From SLJN01 sp964505385 (GTDB lineage Bacteria > Bacteroidota > Rhodothermia > Balneolales > Natronogracilivirgulaceae), in contig CAZDIA010000011.1 of NCBI GenBank assembly GCA_964505385.1, positions 22,463 to 86,462 on the forward strand: a stretch of 64,000 bases of DNA. Direction: 5' to 3'. Both the position numbers and the translations under genes were made by a program. Every line of letters begins with the position of its first letter. The stretch's first letter is position 1. Positions 56,542 to 64,000 of this stretch are shown here, in pieces. Below the pieces are notes generated by a model. It was not told where the DNA came from. It did not search any database and saw nothing but the letters and a program-made list of their open reading frames with translations.

Positions 56542-59079
56542 TTATTTTATAAAGAGCATTTTTTCGGTTTGTGAAAAATTCTCTGTTTGTATTCGGTAGA
56601 TGTAAGTTCCGCTGGCAAGATTGGATGCATCGAAGTTCACGCTGTAACTTCCCGCTTCTTGCTGCTCATTAACAAGAGTTTGTACTTCACGCCCTTCGAT
56701 GGTGTAAACCGTTAATTCAACCTGAGAGGATTCCGGAAGTTTGTAATCAATAGTCGTCGCTGGATTGAACGGATTGGGATAATTCTGCCCCAGGTGAAAT
56801 TCATCAGGTTTTTCGGCTATAGGGTCAGTCGAGGTCGGATCGAAAACATCAACAATTGCATAATCATCGATAAAAAGCGTACCGCTTTCTGCAGCTCCTT
56901 CTCCTGCGAAGCTTAGCTGAAAGCTGTCGGTATAAAGCTGGCCGTCCAGCTGTCCGTCACCGTTAACCCAGCCAACTACGGGATCCTCAGATAGATCCCA
57001 GGTTACTCGTTTCCAACCAATCCAGTGGATGGTGTACCATTCGCTGCCCTCAAGCTCTTGATTCCCATCCCGAAGCATAAACCGAAACTGGTTTCCGGAG
57101 CCGTCGCCGAAAACATATGCCTGTAAGATATAGGAGTCATCAAACCGCAGGTTCTGGCTTGCATCGGGAGGCAGATATTCTCTGAGCAAGTGCTCGGAAG
57201 CTCCGGTATCCCAGCCATAGTTCAGCTTCATAGAACCTTGGCTACCTGTTGTTTTGTTTACTATTCCGGATTCGGATCCTACTGAGGTCAGATCAGTTTG
57301 AATGCCGGTAGTGCTTCCGCTTTGCTGAGGTTCCCACCACCCTGAAATTCCTCCGTTAAAGTCGTCAATAGTAGATATTTCATCAATTTCAGGGGCGTTG
57401 ATGTTAAAGTTAAATTCAAATTCTTCAGCAGTATTACCGAAGCGGTCACTCAACCCTGATTGAACTTCAACGGTATATTCCTGATCGTTAACAAGGTCTT
57501 CGGTCGGATAAAAGTGAATGACACTGTTATTGCCGACGGTATGCATATCGGAAGTTCCTTCTACGCCATTGCCCTGATTTAAAACAGTAACCGGAGTGTC
57601 AGCAAGTGATTCTTCTTCTATTGCCTTATCAAAAACCAGCCGGATTACCGGGCGAAGCACATCAGTGTCAACTTCTGCCGCTGGATAAGTTTCTACCAGT
57701 GCTGGTGGATCTGTATCGGGCGGGGAGGTTGTCAGTTCGAGGATAAAATCACCACCGGGTTCACCATCGTTGTTTCCGTCGATCGGTTTTCCGTTTTCTT
57801 TATCCAGAACTTTATCCGAGATAGTCAGTGTGTAATCCTGTTGATATTCGAGTGAATCCGTTGAAACCATGAGCGTATAATCGTCCTCCATCCAGTGGGT
57901 TAAAGGGGACTCCGGTGAAAAAGAAACGGCATCTTCAAAAGTGTCGGGGTCGGGCATTCGATCGAAAGTGATTTCAAGATCATCACCCGGCATAAGAGAA
58001 TCGACCGGAGTTCGAGCCTGAATCTCGGTAATTTTAGGCGGCATGCGTGATTCAAGCTCTACATCTATAAAAGTAAAATCCTGATCCTCAAGCGTGGCCG
58101 TGACGGTTTTCTCGAAATGATCCGGAGAATCAAAAGTGACTTCCACCTCGCTGCCCGGCTCGAGTCCATCGATGTAGTAAAAACCGTTGCTGAGTTCATC
58201 AGGATCATCAGAAAATTCATGGAAACGCGATTCGTACGTATCGGTAGTATAGGTTTTATCACCTATAGTAACCGTGACCCCGTTCAATGTTTCGCCACTT
58301 TGCGAGTCGGTGATGAAACCTGTGGCAATTCCAACTTCCGGACGTTCAATTTCATGAAATTCAAGAATTGTCCAGAATGCTGCTTTGGCTTCCAGCCGCC
58401 ACCACTCCTTGTTTAAATTGCGTTGTTGCTGTGTGGGGTTGGTATGAAAACCGCCTTCACTGAGCAAAGAAGCCATATTGGTTTCTCTGTTAACATGCAG
58501 AAAAGGCCAAGTGTTATCGTGACTATCCGGGAAACCCTGATAAAAGGTACGGTCGGCGTAATTGCCCCTGCGATCGATTCTCATGGCATCCGTAAGTACC
58601 GTATCCATGATATCACCAAAATATTTACCGCCCTCGGGTGTTTTTTCCACGGTTTCACCATTTTCACGCCATCCGCCATGAAGCATCAGAGTTGAGTTGT
58701 GGTCGGGTGAGCCGGCATCACTGTGGATGGAATAGTAGAAGTCTGCACCGGTGGCGTTAGCGTCAGAGGAACGTTCAGGAAGACTGACCTGCTCCTCGTG
58801 AGTGGTGCGTGCCATAAACACTTCTTCAATATCCGTTTGTTCTTCAAGCATATCACGAAGAATCAAACTGATTTCAAGTACCTTTTCGGCCTCAGAATAA
58901 TTGTAAAGACCCATGTTTTCAGTCTGGCTATGGCCGGGGTCAATATAGAGACTCCAATCGTTCAGGCCGGTTACTTCCTGCCCATGTGCCGGAGCAGATA
59001 CTCTGAATAGCATCAAGGTAGCCAGGAACAGTATTATAATCGGAAACAATTTTTGTGAAATAGTAAAATTCGAACCCAT
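56542..59079 (-). CDS. T9SS-tailed N-acetylmuramoyl-L-alanine amidase with Ig-like modules
   Basis: From the ATG at 59079 (845 residues) there is a signal peptide, an Amidase_3 domain with zinc and catalytic pieces YIDPGHSQTENMG, SEAEKVLEISLIL, YYSIHSDAG and LLSEGGFHTNP, then carboxypeptidase-regulatory-like and Ig-like (Big_5) repeats, a CBM-like region, and a type IX sorting tail (FHLGQNYPNPFNPATTI through GTYIYRI). It would cut muropeptide amide bonds outside the cell, and the tail directs T9SS export. The TTG at 59145 would extend it, but the later ATG gives a proper signal peptide. Confidence 0.9.
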   Translation of the reverse strand: MGSNFTISQKLFPIIILFLATLMLFRVSAPAHGQEVTGLNDWSLYIDPGHSQTENMGLYNYSEAEKVLEISLILRDMLEEQTDIEEVFMARTTHEEQVSLPERSSDANATGADFYYSIHSDAGSPDHNSTLMLHGGWRENGETVEKTPEGGKYFGDIMDTVLTDAMRIDRRGNYADRTFYQGFPDSHDNTWPFLHVNRETNMASLLSEGGFHTNPTQQQRNLNKEWWRLEAKAAFWTILEFHEIERPEVGIATGFITDSQSGETLNGVTVTIGDKTYTTDTYESRFHEFSDDPDELSNGFYYIDGLEPGSEVEVTFDSPDHFEKTVTATLEDQDFTFIDVELESRMPPKITEIQARTPVDSLMPGDDLEITFDRMPDPDTFEDAVSFSPESPLTHWMEDDYTLMVSTDSLEYQQDYTLTISDKVLDKENGKPIDGNNDGEPGGDFILELTTSPPDTDPPALVETYPAAEVDTDVLRPVIRLVFDKAIEEESLADTPVTVLNQGNGVEGTSDMHTVGNNSVIHFYPTEDLVNDQEYTVEVQSGLSDRFGNTAEEFEFNFNINAPEIDEISTIDDFNGGISGWWEPQQSGSTTGIQTDLTSVGSESGIVNKTTGSQGSMKLNYGWDTGASEHLLREYLPPDASQNLRFDDSYILQAYVFGDGSGNQFRFMLRDGNQELEGSEWYTIHWIGWKRVTWDLSEDPVVGWVNGDGQLDGQLYTDSFQLSFAGEGAAESGTLFIDDYAIVDVFDPTSTDPIAEKPDEFHLGQNYPNPFNPATTIDYKLPESSQVELTVYTIEGREVQTLVNEQQEAGSYSVNFDASNLASGTYIYRIQTENFSQTEKMLFIK

Positions 59080-59137
59080 AAGATGAAAAATTACATTGGT
59101 GGAAAGTGATTCTTGAGTTTCAAGGCAGGCTATGGAT

Positions 59138-60112
59138 TTATTCAATCTCCATCGTGTAAATAACTCCGGATTGCCCGTCGTGAAATGCTATACGTGATCC
59201 ATCAGGTGATACTGAAGGGTTAAGAGGGATCAGATCAGTATGCTCCGTAAGGGGATGACGCTCGCCGGAATCAATATCAACAGCATAAATTTCTGAACCG
59301 GTTACCCGGTAGCCGTCATCTTCCGTTTCCATTACGAGTACATGATTGGTGTCAGGCATCCAGGTGGGCCGTTCGCCTTTACCTAATTCCTGCAGACCGC
59401 TTCCGTCAGCATTCATCACGAAAATACCCCGTCCCAAGACGTGCACTGCAACTTTGGAGCCATCCGGTGAAGGTTCCATATGAGTTATTCTGCGGTCGTC
59501 AAACTGCCGTACAATTTGCTTTTCCATGTCTGCGCGGTCCATGAGAAGAACTTCATTTCCGCGGCTCGCAATGACGGCATCATCCTGCATTTGTCGCTGG
59601 CGGGAGGCCGGTTCTTTACCGGATTCAAGCAACTCAATAGTCTCACCCCGGGTCACTGCGATGTGTTGGTCGAGGTCGGTCCATTGCGGGATTCCGGTTC
59701 GCTCACGACTATAGTCGGAAATGGTCTGTCCGGTTTCGGTTTCAAGATCAAAAACTTTTACCGCGTGAAGGCGACGCCGGTCTTCCTGGCGAGCAGTAGT
59801 GGCAGCAACAGAACGTCCGTCTGATGACCATGAAAAACCGTAGCCGGCCGATTCATCATCACTTAGCCGGGTTAACCCCTCGCCATTTTCCTGAGCGATC
59901 CATATCCCGCGGTGATTTGAAGTGGTAAATGCGATATGGGAACCATCCGGCGACCAGACCGGACTCATGAAAGGAGTAGTCTCAGAACTGATCAGCTGCT
60001 CGGGCTCACCCGTTGAAAATGGCTGCCCCTGCGCTATGGTTGCAGTGGATAGGAAGGCTGCCAACAGCATTATCAGACTTAAAAAGGGAAGTCGTTTAGT
60101 TAGTTTATGCAT
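59138..60112 (-). CDS. TolB/WD40-like beta-propeller exported protein
   Basis: A 324-residue protein with a signal peptide (ends near AQGQ) and PD40/TolB-type repeats, for example FMSPVWSPDGSHIAFTTSNH, YGFSWSSDGRSVAAT and LNPSVSPDGSRIAFHDG. The fold is a six- or seven-bladed propeller. It starts the two-gene minus-strand set with the amidase, 58 bp apart, so it may bind or monitor cell wall or polymer fragments for it (inference). It has no lipobox. Confidence 0.82.
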   Translation of the reverse strand: MHKLTKRLPFLSLIMLLAAFLSTATIAQGQPFSTGEPEQLISSETTPFMSPVWSPDGSHIAFTTSNHRGIWIAQENGEGLTRLSDDESAGYGFSWSSDGRSVAATTARQEDRRRLHAVKVFDLETETGQTISDYSRERTGIPQWTDLDQHIAVTRGETIELLESGKEPASRQRQMQDDAVIASRGNEVLLMDRADMEKQIVRQFDDRRITHMEPSPDGSKVAVHVLGRGIFVMNADGSGLQELGKGERPTWMPDTNHVLVMETEDDGYRVTGSEIYAVDIDSGERHPLTEHTDLIPLNPSVSPDGSRIAFHDGQSGVIYTMEIE

Positions 60113-60541
60113 GTGATTAATTAATTATAGATTTATAAATCAGAAGTCGTTTATTATTCAGCACTGCTGAAATAGTGCAGGATCACAGCATTTTTATTGA
60201 TCCTGGCCTGTCTGTGTTTAGATTTTGTGTTATTGAGAACCAATTTAATAATCCGAATGGATTAGCATATGGTTGTGCTATTGCATCATAAACTAATATG
60301 GCAATCTAAAAGCGCTTTTACAAGTTAAAAAGAACTTGTAAACAAAGAAAAATAACGGGTTTTTTGATTGGTTCAAGTTCCCGCCACCATTTTATATAGT
60401 CCACATTCAGTGGTTGTACTTGCAGCATGGGTTATGGCTTGCAGCGATTTGTTTGACATTTGATGTTTCGAAGAACATCAAACGTCAAACATCAAACAAA
60501 AAAATTTTCCCCTGATTGCAATATCGATAATGTAGTTTTGC
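60113..60541. other. Gene-free region with a 7-nt-repeat hairpin
   Basis: There is no gene in 429 bp between two minus-strand genes. The only structure I see is the hairpin at 60451-60494, given separately. Confidence 0.5.
60451..60494. repeat. Hairpin built from AACATCA-type heptamers
   Basis: The arms (17 bases, one mismatch) enclose a 6-nt loop TCGAAG. The right side is three heptamers, AACATCA, AACGTCA and AACATCA (60474-60494). It resembles the hairpin at 20194-20260 in design: arms made of degenerate 7-nt tandem repeats, no T-run. Confidence 0.75.
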
Positions 60542-61600
60542 CTAATCCCCCAAATATCGATGCCGAATATCTTTCCAGCGGTCGTCACTAATAAAGTTTA
60601 AAATAACCCTGTTCATTGGGTTACGAAGCTCACTTCCCTTTGGCAATGCTATGCCGAAGTATTGTTCATTGAAAGTATTTGGAAGAACCCGCACTTCGCC
60701 AGTAAATTCATTTTGGGCTAAATATTGAATAATCGGCGCGTCGTGAACAAAGGTATCTATCCGGCCGTCTTTAACTGCTTGCAAACCTTGTTCGATTGAC
60801 TCAAATCCGAAATAACTGATTCGGTTTTCTTCCATATACGTAATTGTTGCAGAATCTTCAAGGACACCAACACGCACGTTAGGCAAATCCGCCGGACCCC
60901 GGATCGGACTCTCCAGCTGGCTTACGGTCAGGGATGAGGCTATTGTAGCTGTGAAAAACGAGATCACAATGATGCCGGCAAACATCCAGATGAAACCAAC
61001 TATTCGGCCGGTTAAAGTGCGTGGAGCTTTATCGCCATAGCCCACGGTAGTCATTGTGACTGCTGACCACCAGAAACCGGAACCTATTCCCTCTGCTGCA
61101 CTTCCCCCGAATTCATCTGCGTTGGCTTTTCGTTCTGCCAGCCATATTATGGCTCCCAGCAGTAGAAGGACGAACATCAGGAGCAAGACAATAGATATAA
61201 ACTCCCATGAAAGTAACCCTCGAATTGTGGCTATAAAAGGTGATGTTGTCTCATAAGAAACGGCCATCCCCAAACCGGTTACAAAAAAGGGATGGGTAAA
61301 ATCGGAAACCTCTTCCCGCTCCGAAGTTATGGTGAGGGCGGAGGCGGCCATATCCAATGATCCATCCTCTACACCATCAAGCAAACCATGAATATCACGC
61401 GGCTCGTACTCGTAGGCAAGATCCAGTTCACGAGCTATTTCATCCAGCAATTCTATGGTGATGCCGGTGTATTGCTGTTGTTCCTCAATTACGAAAGGAG
61501 CTGCCACTCTTGTTCCTACTGTAAGCGTATCTGTGGAAGCGGTGGCAGCATTAACAATCATCATTAGAACCAAAAACGGGAGTATAAAAATCAGGCGCAT
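60542..61600 (-). CDS. Glutamate-receptor-like ligand-gated potassium channel (GluR0 type)
   Basis: The 352-residue protein has a signal peptide, a bilobed substrate-binding domain split by a channel: lobe 1 (about 25-125, ALTITSEREEVSDFTHPFF with a possible amino-acid-binding Arg95), helix 1 (133-153), pore loop with the potassium filter TVGYGD (185-190), helix 2 (198-220), and then the second lobe with VGVLEDSATITYME. This is the GluR0 layout, an amino-acid-gated potassium channel. It lacks the eukaryotic third helix. No linked genes suggest its ligand. Confidence 0.88.
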   Translation of the reverse strand: MRLIFILPFLVLMMIVNAATASTDTLTVGTRVAAPFVIEEQQQYTGITIELLDEIARELDLAYEYEPRDIHGLLDGVEDGSLDMAASALTITSEREEVSDFTHPFFVTGLGMAVSYETTSPFIATIRGLLSWEFISIVLLLMFVLLLLGAIIWLAERKANADEFGGSAAEGIGSGFWWSAVTMTTVGYGDKAPRTLTGRIVGFIWMFAGIIVISFFTATIASSLTVSQLESPIRGPADLPNVRVGVLEDSATITYMEENRISYFGFESIEQGLQAVKDGRIDTFVHDAPIIQYLAQNEFTGEVRVLPNTFNEQYFGIALPKGSELRNPMNRVILNFISDDRWKDIRHRYLGD

Positions 61601-61996
61601 CTCAATAAATTGTTTGTGAAGCTTTTAATTGTGAAGTTCGGATGGATATTCTGAAAACCACTGCAAAATATAAGGTAAACAGAAGTTTAATAAATTGAAT
61701 GGTACAAAAATTTAGTTTCCCGTGTCTCGAGGTATGAGTGCACTCCGAAAAAGCCTAACAGGATATTAATGCCTAAATTTTTAAAGTACCAGTCATCCCG
61801 GAATCCCAGATTCCTATCCCGAATCGTTCGGGACGGGATCCAGGGATTTTGGCAAAATATTAGCATTAACTCCTGGATCCCGGATAAGAATTCCGCTACG
61901 CTCCATTCTTTCCGGGATGACTACAGTAATTATTTAAGCTTTAATCATACATCATTAGCTTTTCAGGTTTTTCGGAGTGAACTCAAACATTAAATC
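61601..61996. other. Gene-free region holding a MITE-like element
   Basis: The left part is AT-rich and probably carries the GluR0-like promoter. The rest (61741-61979) is the palindromic element, listed separately. Confidence 0.5.
61741..61979. mobile_element. MITE-like palindromic element, about 239 bp
   Basis: Perfect 12-bp terminal inverted repeats CACTCCGAAAAA (61741-61752) and TTTTTCGGAGTG (61968-61979) surround an inner 13-bp inverted repeat AGTCATCCCGGAA (61791-61803 and 61910-61922) and an 11-bp pair CGGGATCCAGG (61834-61844 and 61872-61882). No open frame fits inside. A clear target-site duplication was not seen. It could be a non-autonomous element or a folded RNA. Confidence 0.6.
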
Positions 61997-63322
61997 TCAA
62001 ATTTTACAGCAGTTTCTTAATTCGATTGCGCAGTCTGCCAACTCCCGGTCATTTACCTCGTCTGACCGGATCAATTGAGTAAGTGTGGTGATTAATTCGG
62101 AAGTGAGAGGTAAATCGGTTGCTGATGCCATTTTCTCAAAATTTCCACCCGGTTGTATTTGATCACTCCCCGTCGGCAGATGAATAAAATCTTCTTCTGT
62201 TAGTTGATCCGTAACTTTTCCGATTGAGGATGGGGAACAGGCAAAGCAATTATCAAGAAAATGACACCAGCCGGAGGTTGTTATTACAGGATTCATCGAT
62301 GTTTCCGGTTCAGGCAGAATATTTGGGATGGATGCAAGTGCCTGGCGGGTTAAGTGATAAAGTTTTTTGTAAATAAGGTAATGGTCCCGTCTGAGCTCCG
62401 GTCGCACCTCACCAGGCGTATGCCCGGATGGGTGCAGTACGTAAAGCGCATCATGAGGATATGTATCAGGGCAAACAGTTCTCAATGCTGCAGGAAGCAA
62501 ATGTTCAACGCGCTTTTCTTTTTGCATCCTGTTCGTCAGATAGTTCCAGGTAGATGGAAACCAACCGCGTGCAGATGTTCGCGGATAGCTTATCGGAAAA
62601 CCGGCAGTGGCGCAAGCAGTGAAAGTGTGATTCAGATTATCCTGGGCAAATGAAAATGTTTCTTGTGATTTCCTTGCCGTATTAAGCAGGCATAGTGTGG
62701 TTGGCGGCGGTGCAGGCTCAGGATGCCACTGTTCCGGGTTGGATACCGTGCGAGAGTTCAGCGAATTATTGTCATCAGATATAAGGTGCCAGCAGCGGCC
62801 TTTATCATCAACATATCGCAGCGGATATGAACTTTTCCGGAAAAGGGCGAGTGTTGACAGCTTGATCCACCGTAACTCATTCTGCCGATTCAAAATCCGG
62901 CGGACTTTCATCCGCCGTTCAAGTCGTCTGTAATCATCAGGCAGCATGGGTTCCGCGTTTCTGATTGTGCGGGCTACACCTTCTGCTGTGAGTGAGCTCA
63001 GGTAACCTCGCTTGATCGAATGCTGTTTAAGATATGATCGGACCGCTTCTGCAAGAAAAACTCCGGAAGGGTCGGTATCGGTGGCTACGATGATGTTATT
63101 TGTCCACCGGGCTAGTGATTTTAATTCGGTTCTGTCTTTTATCTGATCAGGGTTTACCCGCTTTTCAAGCCGTCCGGATTTGGGATTATAATGAGGCCGC
63201 CAGCAATAACCTTTTGAGCTCCAAACCTGAAGCGCGGGTATCTGAAGGGTATCAATAATTTGTGCGACAGAAGGAGACTCAACTATGAGCAGGGTGTAGT
63301 CGTCCTTCTTAAGGCCTGCCAT
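61997..63322 (-). CDS. Shortened, degenerate type IA topoisomerase-like protein
   Basis: A 441-residue protein, much shorter than TopA. TOPRIM residues Glu15 (VESPS), Asp82 and Asp84 (TDTDPSG) are present, but the family DxDREGE continues here as DPSGV, losing the last two glutamates. The fold continues with TLCLLNTARKSQETFSFA and the cleavage motif FPISYPRTSA, placing Tyr246 and Arg248 where TopA has them, and HDALYVLHP gives His290 in place of HEAIRPT. The GRVQSPTL region is not recognisable, and no C-terminal zinc fingers are visible. It follows smg (57-bp gap). Function uncertain. Confidence 0.78.
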   Translation of the reverse strand: MAGLKKDDYTLLIVESPSVAQIIDTLQIPALQVWSSKGYCWRPHYNPKSGRLEKRVNPDQIKDRTELKSLARWTNNIIVATDTDPSGVFLAEAVRSYLKQHSIKRGYLSSLTAEGVARTIRNAEPMLPDDYRRLERRMKVRRILNRQNELRWIKLSTLALFRKSSYPLRYVDDKGRCWHLISDDNNSLNSRTVSNPEQWHPEPAPPPTTLCLLNTARKSQETFSFAQDNLNHTFTACATAGFPISYPRTSARGWFPSTWNYLTNRMQKEKRVEHLLPAALRTVCPDTYPHDALYVLHPSGHTPGEVRPELRRDHYLIYKKLYHLTRQALASIPNILPEPETSMNPVITTSGWCHFLDNCFACSPSSIGKVTDQLTEEDFIHLPTGSDQIQPGGNFEKMASATDLPLTSELITTLTQLIRSDEVNDRELADCAIELRNCCKI

Positions 63323-63378
63323 AGTATGCAGATTGGATTACTTTAAGTCAGCAGGAAATATTCAACCCGGTCCTGCAA

Positions 63379-63843
63379 TTAGTTGATCGTTTCGTTTCCT
63401 TTCAGATAAAGTGTGGAGCTGAAATCCTGGTTCGATAGGTTCTGATCAAACATGATTTCGGTAAGCAGTTCCTTAACTTTATGCAATGATACGCGTTCCG
63501 AAGAATTAAGCATAGCCTGCTCGATAATACGCTCCATAGTCTGGTAGGTGATGATTCTCATGTGATAAAGTTGCATCAGAAATCCGTATGCTTCTTTGCT
63601 GATCATCGCACGTTCGGCAAAATGCAGCACACGGTGCGGTTTTTTGGGTGTGTCGCCTTCTTCTGCCTTCAGAGCCTGATCGAGTTCTCCTGAATTATAT
63701 TTTTGCAGTACCCATGAATAGGCGGCACTGACTTGTGAGGAGTCATAGCCGGAAATAGAGTCCAGGTCAATTTCTCTGATTTTTTCCCCAACCTGGATTC
63801 TTTGAACGAGATAAACTATAAGATCTATGATATGATTTTGCAT
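63379..63843 (-). CDS. smg: Smg/DUF494 family protein
   Basis: This 154-residue all-helical protein belongs to the DUF494/Smg family: an N-terminal part with IIDLIVYLVQRIQVGEKI and a C-terminal helical part. Its function is unknown. In proteobacteria smg lies with dprA and a topoisomerase-fragment gene (yrdD or topA), and here it is likewise followed by a topoisomerase-like gene, which supports the call. The start is 5 bp after the ybeY stop. Confidence 0.8.
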   Translation of the reverse strand: MQNHIIDLIVYLVQRIQVGEKIREIDLDSISGYDSSQVSAAYSWVLQKYNSGELDQALKAEEGDTPKKPHRVLHFAERAMISKEAYGFLMQLYHMRIITYQTMERIIEQAMLNSSERVSLHKVKELLTEIMFDQNLSNQDFSSTLYLKGNETIN

Positions 63844-63848
63844 AAAAA

Positions 63849-64000
63849 CTATTTATAAGTTTTTAAATAATAATTCTCTTTTTCCCTCATAACGTATTTT
63901 TCATCCTCAGATGCATCCTTATATCCGCAAAGATGTAAAACTCCGTGGATAAAAACACGTAAAAATTCATCATAACTGTTTTCGCCAAGCTCATTTGCTT
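63849..64000 (-). CDS. ybeY: Endoribonuclease YbeY, partial (C-terminal 49 codons)
   Basis: Minus-strand codons from the right edge read ANELGENSYDEFLRVFI, then HGVLHLCGYKD and a stop at 63849-63851. The zinc motif HxxxHxxGxxD has the YbeY form, with a final KD instead of DH. YbeY matures 16S rRNA and aids ribosome quality control. The N-terminus is outside the window. The stop is 5 bp from the smg start, so they are translated from one mRNA. Confidence 0.88.
   Translation of the reverse strand, partial: ANELGENSYDEFLRVFIHGVLHLCGYKDASEDEKYVMREKENYYLKTYK

Overview
The window reads as a contiguous piece of chromosome from a Gram-negative, menaquinone-using bacterium of the Bacteroidota/Rhodothermota/Balneolota assemblage; I favour the Balneolota (Balneolaceae-like) without being able to prove it. 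Seen directly: a secreted amidase with a type IX secretion (T9SS) C-terminal tail containing QNYPNPFNP, several outer-membrane barrels with carboxypeptidase-regulatory-like front domains, PorV/PorQ-like, DUF5686 and DUF5777 proteins, lipoproteins with an LT(S/G)C lipobox, and a menaquinone gene run. Exported proteins are strongly acidic, which would fit a marine or halophilic lifestyle (inference). I saw no transposase, integrase, phage gene, CRISPR array, tRNA or rRNA, so this is mostly ordinary chromosome with a few lineage-specific loci and short palindromic repeats.

Layout. 1-6 kb, minus strand: comF, a RodZ-like protein, ligA, an anti-sigma-factor antagonist and a truncated 7TM-HD (PgpH-type) gene. 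6-8.5 kb: a ParB-fold-like unknown protein convergent with a polysaccharide flippase. 8.7-12.9 kb, plus strand: membrane protein, histidine phosphatase, menG/ubiE, fabZ, panB, surE, the last ones overlapping. 12.9-20 kb: SDR enzyme, a remarkable Ala/Glu-rich lipoprotein, a PorV-like protein, arsB paired with a double universal stress protein, and an FmdB zinc ribbon. 20-29 kb: a six-bladed propeller lipoprotein, a GH13 lipoprotein and menF-menD-menH-menB. 28.7-29.6 kb: a Fur/Zur-type repressor with a MerC-like protein. 29.8-38.8 kb: AtuA-like protein, renalase-like flavoprotein, a probable heterodimeric ABC exporter whose two genes flank an RNase Z-like gene, queD and a quinone-oxidoreductase-like gene. 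38.8-40.8 kb: a Rieske-YceI-DUF5777 operon. 41.2-47.9 kb: a surface-glycan-like cluster (methyltransferase, epimerase, kinase-fold protein, glycosyltransferase-nucleotidyltransferase fusion, MsbA-like exporter). 48.2-52 kb: two related lipoproteins and a ZnuD-like TonB-dependent receptor. 52-61.6 kb: a barrel/coiled-coil/SPOR protein, a DUF5686 protein, the T9SS amidase with a WD40-like neighbour, and a glutamate-receptor-like potassium channel. 62-64 kb: a shrunken, degenerate type IA topoisomerase beside smg and ybeY.

The most interesting points. (1) A 15-bp palindrome TGCAACTAAGTTGCA lies just before the Fur/Zur-type gene, and two diverged copies lie before the two-lipoprotein/ZnuD-like operon 19 kb away, suggesting a zinc regulon that includes a MerC-like protein and an uncharacterised lipoprotein pair. 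(2) The 441-residue topoisomerase-like protein keeps the cleavage residues (Glu15, Tyr246, Arg248, His290) but has lost the EGE part of the TOPRIM metal site. (3) The RNase Z-like protein has HLDGDH in place of HxHxDH, carries a long basic tail, and sits inside a heterodimeric exporter operon. (4) A glycosyltransferase is fused to a nucleotidyltransferase-like domain in an apparently novel surface-glycan locus. (5) Two intergenic hairpins are built from degenerate 7-nt tandem repeats, and a 239-bp MITE-like element carries nested palindromes.
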